Source: DASPJR01 sp035628505 (lineage in GTDB: Bacteria > Planctomycetota > SZUA-567 > H5-PLA8). Taken from it: a stretch of DNA of 11,876 nt. Numbering within the stretch: the first letter of the stretch is position 1; each line of letters begins with the position of its first letter. Both the position numbers and the translations under genes were made by a program. A model generated the notes under the pieces. That model did not search any database. It saw only the letters and a program-made list of their open reading frames with translations, and was not told the DNA's origin. This document shows, in pieces, positions 1-6,808 of this stretch. The stretch covers positions 1 through 11,876 of the forward strand of contig DASPJR010000091.1 in the NCBI GenBank assembly GCA_035628505.1. Direction: 5' to 3'.

Positions 1-479
1 TGAAAGAACTGCCCACCCGCTTTGCCGACTACAAGAACCAGGGTTACGAAATCGCGGGATTCGTGTGGTTTCAAGGCTGGAATGACATGCTGAACGCTGA
101 ATTCGCCGCCGAATACGCCACCAACATGGCCCACCTTATCCGGGATGTACGCAAAGATCTGGGCGTTGCCAACCTGCCGGTCGTGATCGGCCAGATGGGC
201 CAGGACGGGCCTGAGGCGACTGGGCCAATCACGGTCATCAAGCAGGCGCAGGCGTCGGTGGAACAGATTTCGGAATTCAAAGGCAATGTCAAAGTCGTGA
301 AGACCGATGTGTTCTGGGATCGCAAGGCCGCTGAACTCGTCAAGAAATGGCGCGAGAATCTCGACGAATGGAAAAAGGTCGGCTCCGATTACGGCTATCA
401 CTACCTGGGCAGCGCGATCACCTTTTCGAAGATCGGACATGCCTTCGGCGACGCGATGCTGGAACTGATTAAGAAATAA
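1..479 (+). CDS. Sialate O-acetylesterase-like (SASA family) hydrolase, C-terminal part
   Basis: The gene is cut by the window edge. The frame is open from base 3 to a TAA at 477-479 and gives 158 residues. SASA-family proteins are SGNH-fold esterases that remove acetyl groups from sialic acids or plant and algal polysaccharides, usually outside the cytoplasm. Near the start the motif GFVWFQGWNDM matches the family's conserved W-x-Q-G block. A second block, DYGYHYLGSAITF (about residues 129-141), probably holds the catalytic Asp and His; this assignment is by eye. The IGHAFGDAML ending is also typical of these proteins. The N-terminal half, with the nucleophile Ser block and any signal peptide, lies outside the window, so substrate cannot be judged. 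It ends 2 bp from the convergent calcium-binding protein gene. The GH42 enzyme about 2.5 kb away suits a carbohydrate-degrading neighbourhood. Confidence 0.85.
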   Translation, partial: KELPTRFADYKNQGYEIAGFVWFQGWNDMLNAEFAAEYATNMAHLIRDVRKDLGVANLPVVIGQMGQDGPEATGPITVIKQAQASVEQISEFKGNVKVVKTDVFWDRKAAELVKKWRENLDEWKKVGSDYGYHYLGSAITFSKIGHAFGDAMLELIKK

Positions 480-481
480 GC

Positions 482-1291
482 CTAACGCGAGTGCCCTGTG
501 CGGCCGGCTGTTGCGCTGTAAATCTGAGGCTGAAGTGTTTCGTAGACGGCGCCGGTAATAATGATGCGCAGAAAAACGCTGAGCTTTTTGAATGAGACGG
601 TCTGATTGGAAAAACCCTCGTCGGCAAGAGAACCGGAAAGGTCGGCGAGACGGATGCTCAGGAAAAAATTCACGCGTGCTGCCTGCGTCCCCGCGCGTGC
701 GCGGCCGTACTTCTTCAGCAGAAACGTATCACCCCCGAACGATCCGCGCCCGCGTTCGCTTAACACAAATGCACGCAGCGAGCCGCCGGTCTCAACGTAA
801 ACAATTTCGATCGCGCGTGGAAAACCGGCAGGGAACAGCAGCGTTCCGGAAAGCTGCAGCCTGTCGCGGTTGCCTTTGGCAAAATTCAGCCCGATGCGGA
901 GCCGCGCGTTTTCGATCGTCGCCAGCGCAGGAACGCTGGCGGCGTTCGTTCCCAGCATGCCGGAAAAAAATTCGACCTCATCGCTGAAACCGTCTCCATC
1001 GTCGTCATCGTCAACGCTGTTCACCAGTCCATCACCATCTATATCCGCCTGAGGACCGGGATTGGATTTCGCATCGTACGGATTGGTTCCGGCCACAATC
1101 TCGTCAGAGTCTTTGTAAAGATCGCCGTCGTCGTCTTCGTCCTTTTCATCCGGAGTGCCGTCGTTGTCGAAATCGAGTAACGGCGCGGCCGCTGCATCTG
1201 GCCGGCCGCCGGGCGTTTCTGCCAAAGCGTGGAATGCGCAAAGCGCCAATAGCAACATGACCGCAAGCCGATAACGGCTGGGACTTTTCAT
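482..1291 (-). CDS. Secreted thrombospondin type 3 repeat (calcium-binding) protein
   Basis: A 269-residue exported protein. Residues 1-24 form a signal peptide: a basic start, a hydrophobic core VMLLLALCAF, and a likely cut after HALA. Residues 39-119 contain acidic thrombospondin type 3 repeats, including DFDNDGTPDEKDEDDDGD and DIDGDGLVNSVDDDDDGDG, each followed by the usual E-x-x-x-GT-N ending (EIVAGTNPYD). Such Asp-rich loops bind calcium and often act as stiff spacers in bacterial surface proteins. Residues 125-269 have alternating hydrophobic and polar residues that suggest a beta-rich domain; I do not recognise it. There is no clear anchor or C-terminal sorting signal. No good Shine-Dalgarno sequence is visible, but the signal peptide begins right at this ATG, which supports the start. 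It is transcribed toward the convergent esterase gene. Confidence 0.85.
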   Translation of the reverse strand: MKSPSRYRLAVMLLLALCAFHALAETPGGRPDAAAAPLLDFDNDGTPDEKDEDDDGDLYKDSDEIVAGTNPYDAKSNPGPQADIDGDGLVNSVDDDDDGDGFSDEVEFFSGMLGTNAASVPALATIENARLRIGLNFAKGNRDRLQLSGTLLFPAGFPRAIEIVYVETGGSLRAFVLSERGRGSFGGDTFLLKKYGRARAGTQAARVNFFLSIRLADLSGSLADEGFSNQTVSFKKLSVFLRIIITGAVYETLQPQIYSATAGRTGHSR

Positions 1292-1321
1292 TTCCGGAAT
1301 CCAGTGTGCTAATTTTCAGGG

Positions 1322-1349
1322 ACTCTAGTGTAATCAGAGGCGTTAACAA
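1322..1349 (-). promoter_or_regulatory. Possible promoter of the thrombospondin-repeat gene
   Basis: Read on the minus strand, TTGTTA (1344-1349) and TAGAGT (1322-1327) are separated by 16 bp and lie about 30 bp upstream of the ATG at 1291. The -10 match is weak (4 of 6), so this is only a candidate. Confidence 0.25.
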
Positions 1350-1375
1350 TAAAAAAACTGGACCGCTTTAACCAG
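1350..1375 (-). terminator. Possible weak terminator after the cyclase-fusion gene
   Basis: On the minus strand, a short CTGG/CCAG stem (1358-1375) is followed by a run of seven T (1351-1357). It lies about 90 bp downstream of the cyclase-fusion stop codon. The stem is only four clear base pairs, so termination would be inefficient. The nearby GCACG-TCG-CGTGC hairpin (1384-1396) has no T run. Confidence 0.3.
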
Positions 1376-1463
1376 GGTCGTCAGCACGTCGCGTGCATGT
1401 TGGCTTTCCGAAAAGCGCCATTCTCGCGATGCCAGTAGGCAGGCGCAGAGATCTATTGCCGAA

Positions 1464-2186
1464 TTACGACACTTCAAACACGTTCACGGTCTTGTTCATC
1501 AGCTTGATGCGAACGCCGGTAGGTTTGCTGAGCTTGAACGCGCCTTCCAGGCGCTGACTTACAGTCTCGGTAACGCCCAGGCGGTTTTTCGCGTTCGCGT
1601 TGACCCAGTTCAGCACAAGAAACGCAGTATTAACGCTGTCGCCGATGATATCCGGCCGCGCATATTCGCTATGGCCAATGGACCCCAGGTATATGTCGCC
1701 GCTGTGAAGAGCGAACACCAGGTCCGGCGGACAGAGCGTGCGCGCGTCGCGTGCGGCCTGCATCGCGCGGCGGGCATGATTCGGGCCGGAAAAGAAGGCG
1801 AGAAACCCGTCGCCGACGTACTTCACCGGCACGCCATCATGGCGTGTCACGGCTTCGGTGACCAGGTGGAAGATGCCGTTGGCCCACAACGCCACGTCGC
1901 GCGGGGGCATGGACATCGAGCGCCGCGCGAAGCCCTTCATGTCTGAACAGAAAACGGTGGCGTCAAACGTGTCTTGAGTCTCGTTGCGGCCCAGCAGCGT
2001 ATCGGTGCTGACGCCAAGCAGCTTGGACAGATCCAGCAGCACGGCAATGTCGGGCGCATTCTCCCCGCGCTCCCATTTGCTCACGGCCTGCGCACTGATC
2101 TGCAAGGCGCTTGCAATGTCGCGCTGCTTGAGCCCGCGCCGCTCGCGCAGACTCTTGATGCGCTGTCCAAGCACAACGAGGTTCAT
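1464..2186 (-). CDS. XRE-type helix-turn-helix fused to class III adenylate/guanylate cyclase domain
   Basis: A 240-residue soluble protein. Residues 6-62 form an XRE/Cro-type DNA-binding domain (LGQRIKSLRERRGLKQRDIA, then AQAVSKWERGENAPD and LLGVSTDTLL). Residues 75-238 form a class III nucleotide cyclase domain. Metal-binding Asp82 (FCSDMKGF) and Asp126 (YVGDGFLAFF) are present. By eye alignment, Lys122 and Asp179 match the residues that select ATP, and Asn186 (GDSVNTAF) matches the conserved Asn. Leu190 stands where a transition-state Arg is expected, so activity may be weak or lost and the domain may bind nucleotide instead. Class III domains act as dimers and XRE proteins bind paired half-sites, so the two parts are structurally compatible. 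No membrane segment or receiver domain is seen. The only usable upstream ATG in frame (2204) runs straight into TAA, so 2186 is the start. It has no Shine-Dalgarno and overlaps a 22-bp palindrome. Confidence 0.87.
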   Translation of the reverse strand: MNLVVLGQRIKSLRERRGLKQRDIASALQISAQAVSKWERGENAPDIAVLLDLSKLLGVSTDTLLGRNETQDTFDATVFCSDMKGFARRSMSMPPRDVALWANGIFHLVTEAVTRHDGVPVKYVGDGFLAFFSGPNHARRAMQAARDARTLCPPDLVFALHSGDIYLGSIGHSEYARPDIIGDSVNTAFLVLNWVNANAKNRLGVTETVSQRLEGAFKLSKPTGVRIKLMNKTVNVFEVS

Positions 2187-2205
2187 GCATTAAGCATAAT
2201 GCATG
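2184..2205. promoter_or_regulatory. 22-bp perfect palindrome over the cyclase-fusion start codon; probable operator
   Basis: The arms CATGCATTA (2184-2192) and TAATGCATG (2197-2205) are exact inverted repeats separated by AGCA. The start codon of the XRE/cyclase gene is the first three bases of the left arm. On the minus strand the centre also contains TATGCT, a plausible -10 element, which would imply an mRNA with almost no leader. This fits the missing Shine-Dalgarno sequence. The position and symmetry suit an operator bound by a dimeric XRE protein, probably the gene's own product. Binding has not been shown. Confidence 0.6.
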
Positions 2206-2243
2206 ATCCATAAAAAGGCGAACTACGATTGAGGATTCAGAAT

Positions 2244-2705
2244 CTACTTCTTCATCACAAGACGATTGTTTTCGTCAGCTTTCTTTTTCCGCATCTTGAT
2301 TTTCTGCGCAGCGCGTTCCCAGGAAAAATCAGCGAGGACCTCTTCAAAATCTTCGCCGTGCGTCAGCGCAACTTCCTGCAGACGGGAATGCTGCTGCTCG
2401 CCGAACTCAACATAGAGTGCGATCCAGAACACCAGGCGCTTGAGATCTTTCACGTCGCCGGACAGAGCAGCGGGGGCGATCTGCACCAGTTTGTCGTCAA
2501 GATAACGCTTCATGCTGCCATCATTGTTATCATTGCTCCACGTCTCGAAATTCTGCCGGGCTTTCCGCACGTGGGATTTCCAATTTGCCTCGCTCATTTC
2601 CTTTCTTGCGATTTCGTACGCAATTTCTGAGACTTCTTTGGACGATGCGGAGGCCGGCACGGCAAACGTTCCTACAATCAACAGGCACAGCATAAAGCGC
2701 TGCAT
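2244..2705 (-). CDS. Small exported helical protein of unknown function
   Basis: A 153-residue protein that I do not recognise. The ATG at 2703-2705 is chosen because AAGGAGA lies about six bases upstream and a signal peptide begins there: MQRFMLCLLIVGTFAVPASA, likely cut within the AxASS region. The frame also opens earlier, at 2777, but that would add a 24-residue Cys/Arg-rich leader and no better ribosome site. The mature part is mostly predicted helix, rich in Glu, Lys and Arg. It has one hydrophobic stretch (LKRLVFWIALYVEF) in the middle and a strongly basic end (IKMRKKKADENNRLVMKK). No catalytic motif or cysteine pattern is evident. It lies 57 bp upstream of the cyclase fusion on the same strand, but the fusion's own operator argues for separate control. 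Confidence 0.72.
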   Translation of the reverse strand: MQRFMLCLLIVGTFAVPASASSKEVSEIAYEIARKEMSEANWKSHVRKARQNFETWSNDNNDGSMKRYLDDKLVQIAPAALSGDVKDLKRLVFWIALYVEFGEQQHSRLQEVALTHGEDFEEVLADFSWERAAQKIKMRKKKADENNRLVMKK

Positions 2706-2840
2706 TGCAATCTCCTTGCATGCGCCGAAAACTGACGCACGTCTGAGAGTTCTTCTGCTGGAGCAACAATTCCACACGGAATCGCTCGGATGCGTTGGAA
2801 GTTTGCAACTGATGTGCCCGCTAGAATGTGTGTGCAGCGA

Positions 2841-2862
2841 TTACGCAGCGCACTTTGCGTAA
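2841..2862. promoter_or_regulatory. Inverted repeat in the 2706-2969 intergenic region
   Basis: TTACGCA (2841-2847) and TGCGTAA (2856-2862) are exact inverted repeats with an 8-base gap. It lies between the small exported protein gene and the GH42 gene, upstream of the former and downstream of the latter. It could be an operator for the small gene. It has no T run, so it is not a typical terminator. Nothing else clear is visible in this 264-bp gap. Confidence 0.3.
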
Positions 2863-2969
2863 AAGCACAACGGCGCTGCGCTTCGCTGAAATGAGTCTTG
2901 CCCGCCCGCAAGCTCCCGCTGCATCGATGCGATTCCAATTTTCTGGGAATATAAGAACTGGAATGGATT

Positions 2970-4979
2970 TTACTTTGATTCGATGACGGCCACGCCGAAG
3001 GGACCAAGTTTGAGTGTGCCCGCCGCCTTCTTTCCGCTGAGCAGATCCACGCCCTTCCACTTTTGAAGTTTCACCGTCTGCGGCATGTCAGAGTGGTTCA
3101 GCACAAAGAGATAATCGGCCTCAGGCTTTGAACGCACGCAGACTTCGATGCTGGATGGGATTTTTTCAAGCGGCGGCGCAATCTTCAGATCTGCGCAGAT
3201 ATTCTCAAGCAGGCCCAGCGTAAATCCGCGCTCAAACTGCGTCGCACAATAGAACGCACGGCCCTCACCCACCTTATTGAGCGTAAGCGCCGGTTTGCCT
3301 GCGTACCACCCGTCAGCAAACGTTGCCAGGACCTTCGCTCCACACAGATGAACCACTTCGCCCCACGTGTCACAGGCAACCAGATCTCTCGACCCATGCA
3401 CCTGCACCGTCCCGCGGCGGCCTGGAGGAAAAGGATCCCATTCCTCGACCCAGACGCCCAGCACGTCGCGGAGCAGCAGCGGGTAGCCGCCGGTTTGCAC
3501 CGTATCGTTCTCGTCCACAATTCCCGAGAAAAACGTGGTGAGAAATGTTCCGCCACGCGCAACAAACATCCGCACGTTCTCTGCTCCGCCGTACCGCACG
3601 AGATATAGCGCCGGCGCAAGCACGAGCTTGTAAGGCGAGAAGTCTCCTTCCGGCGCGACAAAATCCACGGCGATATTCAGCTCGCGCATCGCATCATAAT
3701 AGTGGCGGAGCTGCTGAACGTACTGCAGCGGCGCTGGATGCGAATCGAGTTCCAGCGCCCAGCGCGACTGCCAGTCCATCACGATGGCGACCTGCGCCGG
3801 CACGCGGGAATCAAGGATGCCATCGAGCTTTTTCAGTTCGTGGCCGAGCTGCTTGATTTCACTGAAGACGCGCGTGTTCTCGCCAGCGTGCGGAACCATG
3901 CCGCTGTGAAACTTTTCGGCTCCCGCTTGCGCCGCTCGCCACTGGAAATACAGGATACCATCGGCGCCGTGCGCCAGAGCCTGATAACTCCACAGGCGCA
4001 TCAGCCCCGGCGGTTTGGGCACGTTAACTGTACGCCAGTTCACCGCGCTGGGCGCCTGCTCCATCAGGACAAACGGCTGTCCGCCTTTAAGGGAACGCAT
4101 CAAGTCGTGATTGGCTGCGGCGTTTGCAACTTCGCTCATGCCCAGCGACGGATCCGGATAGGAATCCCAGCTCACAAAATCCAGCGCTTTTGCCCATTGG
4201 AAATAATCCAGCGGCTTGAACCAGCCCATGAAATTGGTTGTGAGTGGCAGACCGGGCGTGATCTGCTTGAGAATGTTGGCTTCGGAAAGGCAGAGTTCAA
4301 AAACCGAATCGTTCATGAAGCGCTTATAGTCGAGTTGCTGCGCCGGATTGCAGAACGTCGGTGCTTTGCGAGGCGGCAGAATTTCGTTCCAGGTGCTGTA
4401 CTGCTGACTCCAGAAAGCAGTGCCCCATGCACGGTTCAGTTCGTCAATCAAGCCGTAACGGGCCTGCAGCCACACGCGGAACTCAGCGGCGCAGACGTCG
4501 CAGAAACACTCCGAGACATGGCAGGCGTACTCATTATTGATGTGCCACATCGCCAGTGCCGGATGGTCCTTGTAGCGGCGCGCCAGCCGGCGCGTCAGTT
4601 CGGCCGCGCGCGACTTATAAGCGGCGCTGTTGGGGCAGTAATGCTGGCGCGCGCCCGGGAAATAGCGGGTTCCACTGGCATTTTGCGGAAGACTTTCCGG
4701 GTGCAGCCGCGCAAGCCACGGAGGCGGCGACGCACTGGCCGTGGCCAGATCTGCGAAAATCGCGTTCTTCGCAAGCAGATCCATGATGCGATCAAGCCAG
4801 GCGAAATCGTATTCACCTGGCCGGGGTTCAAGCTTTGCCCAGGAAAAAATGCCGATGCTGACGAGATTCACACCTGCTTCACGCATCAGCCGCATGTCTT
4901 CAAGCCATACGCTCTCCGGCCACTGTTCGGGGTTGTAATCTCCGCCGAAGAACACGTGCGGCAATCGTGATGTAATCAT
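2970..4979 (-). CDS. Glycoside hydrolase family 42 beta-galactosidase
   Basis: A 669-residue enzyme of full family length. GH42 enzymes hydrolyse terminal beta-galactosides with retention of configuration. The N-terminal TIM barrel (about 8-385) starts with the hallmark GGDYNPEQWPESVW and continues with SIGIFSWAKLEP. The acid/base is Glu150 in WHINNEYACH and the nucleophile is Glu307 in FVLMEQAPSAVNW. Cys115, Cys158, Cys160 and Cys163 match the zinc site known from the Thermus GH42 enzyme. The middle region (about 395-600, with VLAPALYLV and GGTFLTTFFSG) is the trimerisation domain, and a small beta domain ends the protein. No signal peptide is seen, so it should act in the cytoplasm on imported oligosaccharides. 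No transporter or sugar regulator is adjacent. The Shine-Dalgarno sequence is weak. The start is supported because the conserved domain begins about eight residues later. Confidence 0.97.
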   Translation of the reverse strand: MITSRLPHVFFGGDYNPEQWPESVWLEDMRLMREAGVNLVSIGIFSWAKLEPRPGEYDFAWLDRIMDLLAKNAIFADLATASASPPPWLARLHPESLPQNASGTRYFPGARQHYCPNSAAYKSRAAELTRRLARRYKDHPALAMWHINNEYACHVSECFCDVCAAEFRVWLQARYGLIDELNRAWGTAFWSQQYSTWNEILPPRKAPTFCNPAQQLDYKRFMNDSVFELCLSEANILKQITPGLPLTTNFMGWFKPLDYFQWAKALDFVSWDSYPDPSLGMSEVANAAANHDLMRSLKGGQPFVLMEQAPSAVNWRTVNVPKPPGLMRLWSYQALAHGADGILYFQWRAAQAGAEKFHSGMVPHAGENTRVFSEIKQLGHELKKLDGILDSRVPAQVAIVMDWQSRWALELDSHPAPLQYVQQLRHYYDAMRELNIAVDFVAPEGDFSPYKLVLAPALYLVRYGGAENVRMFVARGGTFLTTFFSGIVDENDTVQTGGYPLLLRDVLGVWVEEWDPFPPGRRGTVQVHGSRDLVACDTWGEVVHLCGAKVLATFADGWYAGKPALTLNKVGEGRAFYCATQFERGFTLGLLENICADLKIAPPLEKIPSSIEVCVRSKPEADYLFVLNHSDMPQTVKLQKWKGVDLLSGKKAAGTLKLGPFGVAVIESK

Positions 4980-5346
4980 GATGAAGACTCAAATCCGTTC
5001 GCAAAACAACAGTCACTTTACGCCGGACAGCAGGGGTACAGGAATTCATGCCTCCAGAGCAACGCTGTCAGGCATTCTACTTTGAGATTCATAATATTAA
5101 CTGCGTATAAACTTTGGTAACACGCAGTCTACAAGCAGCCTCAAGTGTATCGAAGCTATCCATTTTCCTTTCATTTTGAAAGCAGCCTGAGCCTTAATGC
5201 GGCGGACTCTAGTTCACATTGGAAATTCCGCTGCGACTTTCTTCAAGTCCCTCGCACTGGCGTTCTTCTTGCTAACGCGAAAAACTAAGAGCGTATCAAA
5301 GTGAAATCGAGTGCGCATCCTTGTTCGATTCAAAGGAGCTGACAGG
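4980..5346. other. Divergent intergenic region between the GH42 gene and the 96-residue protein gene
   Basis: These 367 bases contain no convincing gene on either strand. They are more AT-rich than the neighbours and should hold promoters for both divergent genes. A good plus-strand promoter lies at 5082-5111. For the minus strand, AT-rich hexamers around 5090-5125 could serve GH42, but none is convincing. Small inverted repeats are CTTTC-ATTTT-GAAAG (5168-5182) and AATCGA/TCGATT (5305-5310 and 5325-5330). The second sits directly before the Shine-Dalgarno sequence of the 5347 gene. Confidence 0.6.
5082..5111 (+). promoter_or_regulatory. Candidate sigma-70-type promoter
   Basis: TTGAGA (5082-5087) and TATAAA (5106-5111) are spaced by 18 bp and point toward the 5347 gene and the response regulator. 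The predicted start near 5118 leaves a leader of about 230 bases, long enough for leader-based control. Confidence 0.45.
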
Positions 5347-5637
5347 ATGAAACTTAACGGCAAAACTCCGTCAGCGCATCATGCCGAGCTGAAAAGCGAG
5401 CGCGAGCGCCAGGCCATTGCCTGGCTCAATGAGGTGCTGTACGAAAAACATCCGCCGGAACCGCCGGAAAAAGTACGCTTTGCAACGAGTTTGATGGAAT
5501 TCCTCTACCGAACCGGCTGGTCGGCAGAGTCCGTTTCGAAGGTGACTGAAGCTGTTGAGCTGTTTCGTGAAAAGGGCTGCATCGATTCCTCCCTCCTCGA
5601 AAAACTCGTCGATCAACAACGTTACCTCGCCAATTAA
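5347..5637 (+). CDS. Conserved-looking small protein of unknown function (96 residues)
   Basis: A 96-residue soluble protein with no recognised domain. The ATG at 5347 is preceded by AAAGGAG (5332-5338) at 8-base spacing. An upstream GTG at 5311 is open in frame but has no ribosome site. The protein appears mostly helical: a charged first helix (HAELKSERERQAIAWLNEVL), a Pro-rich turn (HPPEPPE), then helices around FATSLMEFLYRTGW and VTEAVELFREKG. There is no signal peptide or membrane segment. It lies 47 bp upstream of the response regulator on the same strand, so the two probably share a transcript and it may serve in the same signalling path. That link rests on position only. A small inverted repeat just upstream of the ribosome site (5305-5330) could affect translation. 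Confidence 0.75.
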   Translation: MKLNGKTPSAHHAELKSERERQAIAWLNEVLYEKHPPEPPEKVRFATSLMEFLYRTGWSAESVSKVTEAVELFREKGCIDSSLLEKLVDQQRYLAN

Positions 5638-5684
5638 CCGTTCCCACCGATAGGACTGCAGACTCCTGCCAAGGAGACGCACGC

Positions 5685-6062
5685 ATGAAAAAACCAAGTC
5701 GCATTCTCGTCATTGAATCTACGGACGCAGCCGCCGGCCGCATGGCCGCGCTCCTGGAACAGGCCGACTACAGCGTCTCCATCGCAACCAGCAGCAAAGA
5801 CGCCTGGGCTGCACTGCAGCGGCGCAAGTTCGATCTGATCATCTCAGATTTGGGCATGCCCGAATTGAGCGGCGTGACTCTGATGCAGCGTGTGCGACGT
5901 GAATTGCCTGAGCAAAATGGGCAGACGCCGGCGATCGCCATGAGCCAATACTTGCGTGAGGAATTCAAGGCCGAGACGCTTAATGCCGGTTTTCAGTCTT
6001 TTGTGATTAAACCAGCCAAAGCGGAGCGAGTGCTTCTGGAAGTGCGGCAGCTTCTGCGTTGA
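5685..6062 (+). CDS. Single-domain response regulator (CheY-like receiver)
   Basis: A 125-residue stand-alone receiver domain with no output domain. It is expected to accept a phosphoryl group from a histidine kinase and to signal through protein contact. The phosphorylated residue is Asp55 in LIISDLGMP. Ser87 (AIAMSQY) takes the conserved Thr/Ser place and Lys109 (FVIKPA) the conserved Lys. The acidic pocket is atypical: the first strand reads ILVIESTD, with Glu11 followed by Ser12 where most receivers have two acidic residues, so magnesium binding may be altered. AAGGAG lies 8 bases before the ATG. No histidine kinase is in the window. It follows the 96-residue protein gene, and its stop is 15 bp from the convergent phosphatase gene. 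Confidence 0.92.
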   Translation: MKKPSRILVIESTDAAAGRMAALLEQADYSVSIATSSKDAWAALQRRKFDLIISDLGMPELSGVTLMQRVRRELPEQNGQTPAIAMSQYLREEFKAETLNAGFQSFVIKPAKAERVLLEVRQLLR

Positions 6063-6077
6063 ACGAACCGGAATAAA

Positions 6078-6572
6078 CTAACTCAAGCTCTCCTTGAATT
6101 TACAAATCCACTGAAGCTGTTCTTCGGTTTCCGGCACCGTCAGGCCGCGCGCCTCAGAAATCGCCTCGCAAGCGTCAACTACATTCATTCCCCTTAAGAG
6201 CAGAATGCATGCAGCCAGCAACGCCGAGCGGCCGATTCCGGCGAAGCAATGGATCAGCACGCTCCGCTCTGCATTCAGCAGCGCGTTTACTTTTCGAGCG
6301 AACTCAGCCGTCTTTTGGAGCGACTCGGGTACGGCGTGATCCCGTACCGGAAACGAGAGGAATTGCATCTGGTTCAACGCACAGACGGCTGCTTCGTTCT
6401 GCAGCTCAAAGCGCAGCGCTTCGTCGGCTTCAAGCAGCGACACGATGACGTTTACGCCGCCTTGCCGCAACCGGCAGATCTGATCCGGCAGATAGAGTCC
6501 GCCCAGTGGGCGCGGCCCAATCGTGAGCCGGCCTGGCTTCACTCCATTAATCCAACGCAACTCCGCGCGCAT
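6078..6572 (-). CDS. Dual-specificity/tyrosine-type protein phosphatase
   Basis: A 164-residue protein of the Cys-based phosphatase superfamily, which removes phosphate from Tyr, Ser/Thr or other phosphoesters through a cysteinyl-phosphate intermediate. The signature loop HCFAGIGRSA places the nucleophile at Cys109 and the phosphate-binding Arg at Arg115. Asp78 in FPVRDHAVPE is the likely general acid. The early motif GGLYLPDQICRLRQGGVNVIVSL matches the start of compact bacterial dual-specificity phosphatases. The length is that of a single catalytic domain, with no signal peptide or membrane segment, so it should be cytoplasmic. Substrate cannot be predicted; phosphoprotein, lipid and nucleotide substrates are all known in the superfamily. 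AGGAG lies about 10 bases before the ATG, and a good promoter sits just upstream at 6614-6642. Confidence 0.92.
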   Translation of the reverse strand: MRAELRWINGVKPGRLTIGPRPLGGLYLPDQICRLRQGGVNVIVSLLEADEALRFELQNEAAVCALNQMQFLSFPVRDHAVPESLQKTAEFARKVNALLNAERSVLIHCFAGIGRSALLAACILLLRGMNVVDACEAISEARGLTVPETEEQLQWICKFKESLS

Positions 6573-6613
6573 CAGCGGTACGGCTCCTGCCAGGTTCAGG
6601 CTGATCTGCTAAA

Positions 6614-6642
6614 AAGATACGTTACAATGACTTGAATGGCAA
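6614..6642 (-). promoter_or_regulatory. Sigma-70-type promoter of the phosphatase gene
   Basis: On the minus strand, TTGCCA (6637-6642) and TATCTT (6614-6619) are spaced by exactly 17 bp. Transcription would start near 6607 and leave a leader of about 35 bases before the ATG at 6572. Position, spacing and hexamers all fit. Confidence 0.55.
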
Positions 6643-6704
6643 ATACGCACGTGTGCAGCGGCGCTTCAAAGCAGCTTAAGGAATGTACGCAACAAAAGTT
6701 GAAG

Positions 6705-6720
6705 TGATATGTAAATATCA
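6705..6720. promoter_or_regulatory. Short palindrome upstream of the coiled-coil protein gene
   Basis: TGATAT (6705-6710) and ATATCA (6715-6720) are exact inverted repeats around GTAA, about 90 bases before the coiled-coil protein start. A bulged AGGCT/AGCCT stem follows (6730-6746). They may be regulatory sites for the plus-strand gene. No convincing -35/-10 pair was found here. Confidence 0.3.
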
Positions 6721-6808
6721 TCAGCTTTTAGGCTTACTTTCAGCCTGATTGGTGTACTGAGAGACAAGTGTTTTCGTCAAACAGCCCCTTGCGGCGGAGA
6801 TTCGATCA

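Noticed and set aside
2706..2777. Upstream start at 2777 for the small exported protein
   Set aside because: It would put a Cys/Arg-rich leader before a clear signal peptide. The ATG at 2705 has AAGGAGA at proper spacing.
3702..4970. A 422-codon plus-strand open frame opposite the GH42 gene
   Set aside because: It lies antisense to a complete GH42 enzyme with intact catalytic and zinc residues. Its own translation shows no motif and no ribosome site.
5311..5346. GTG start at 5311 for the 96-residue protein
   Set aside because: It has no ribosome site, while ATG 5347 has AAAGGAG at 8-base spacing.
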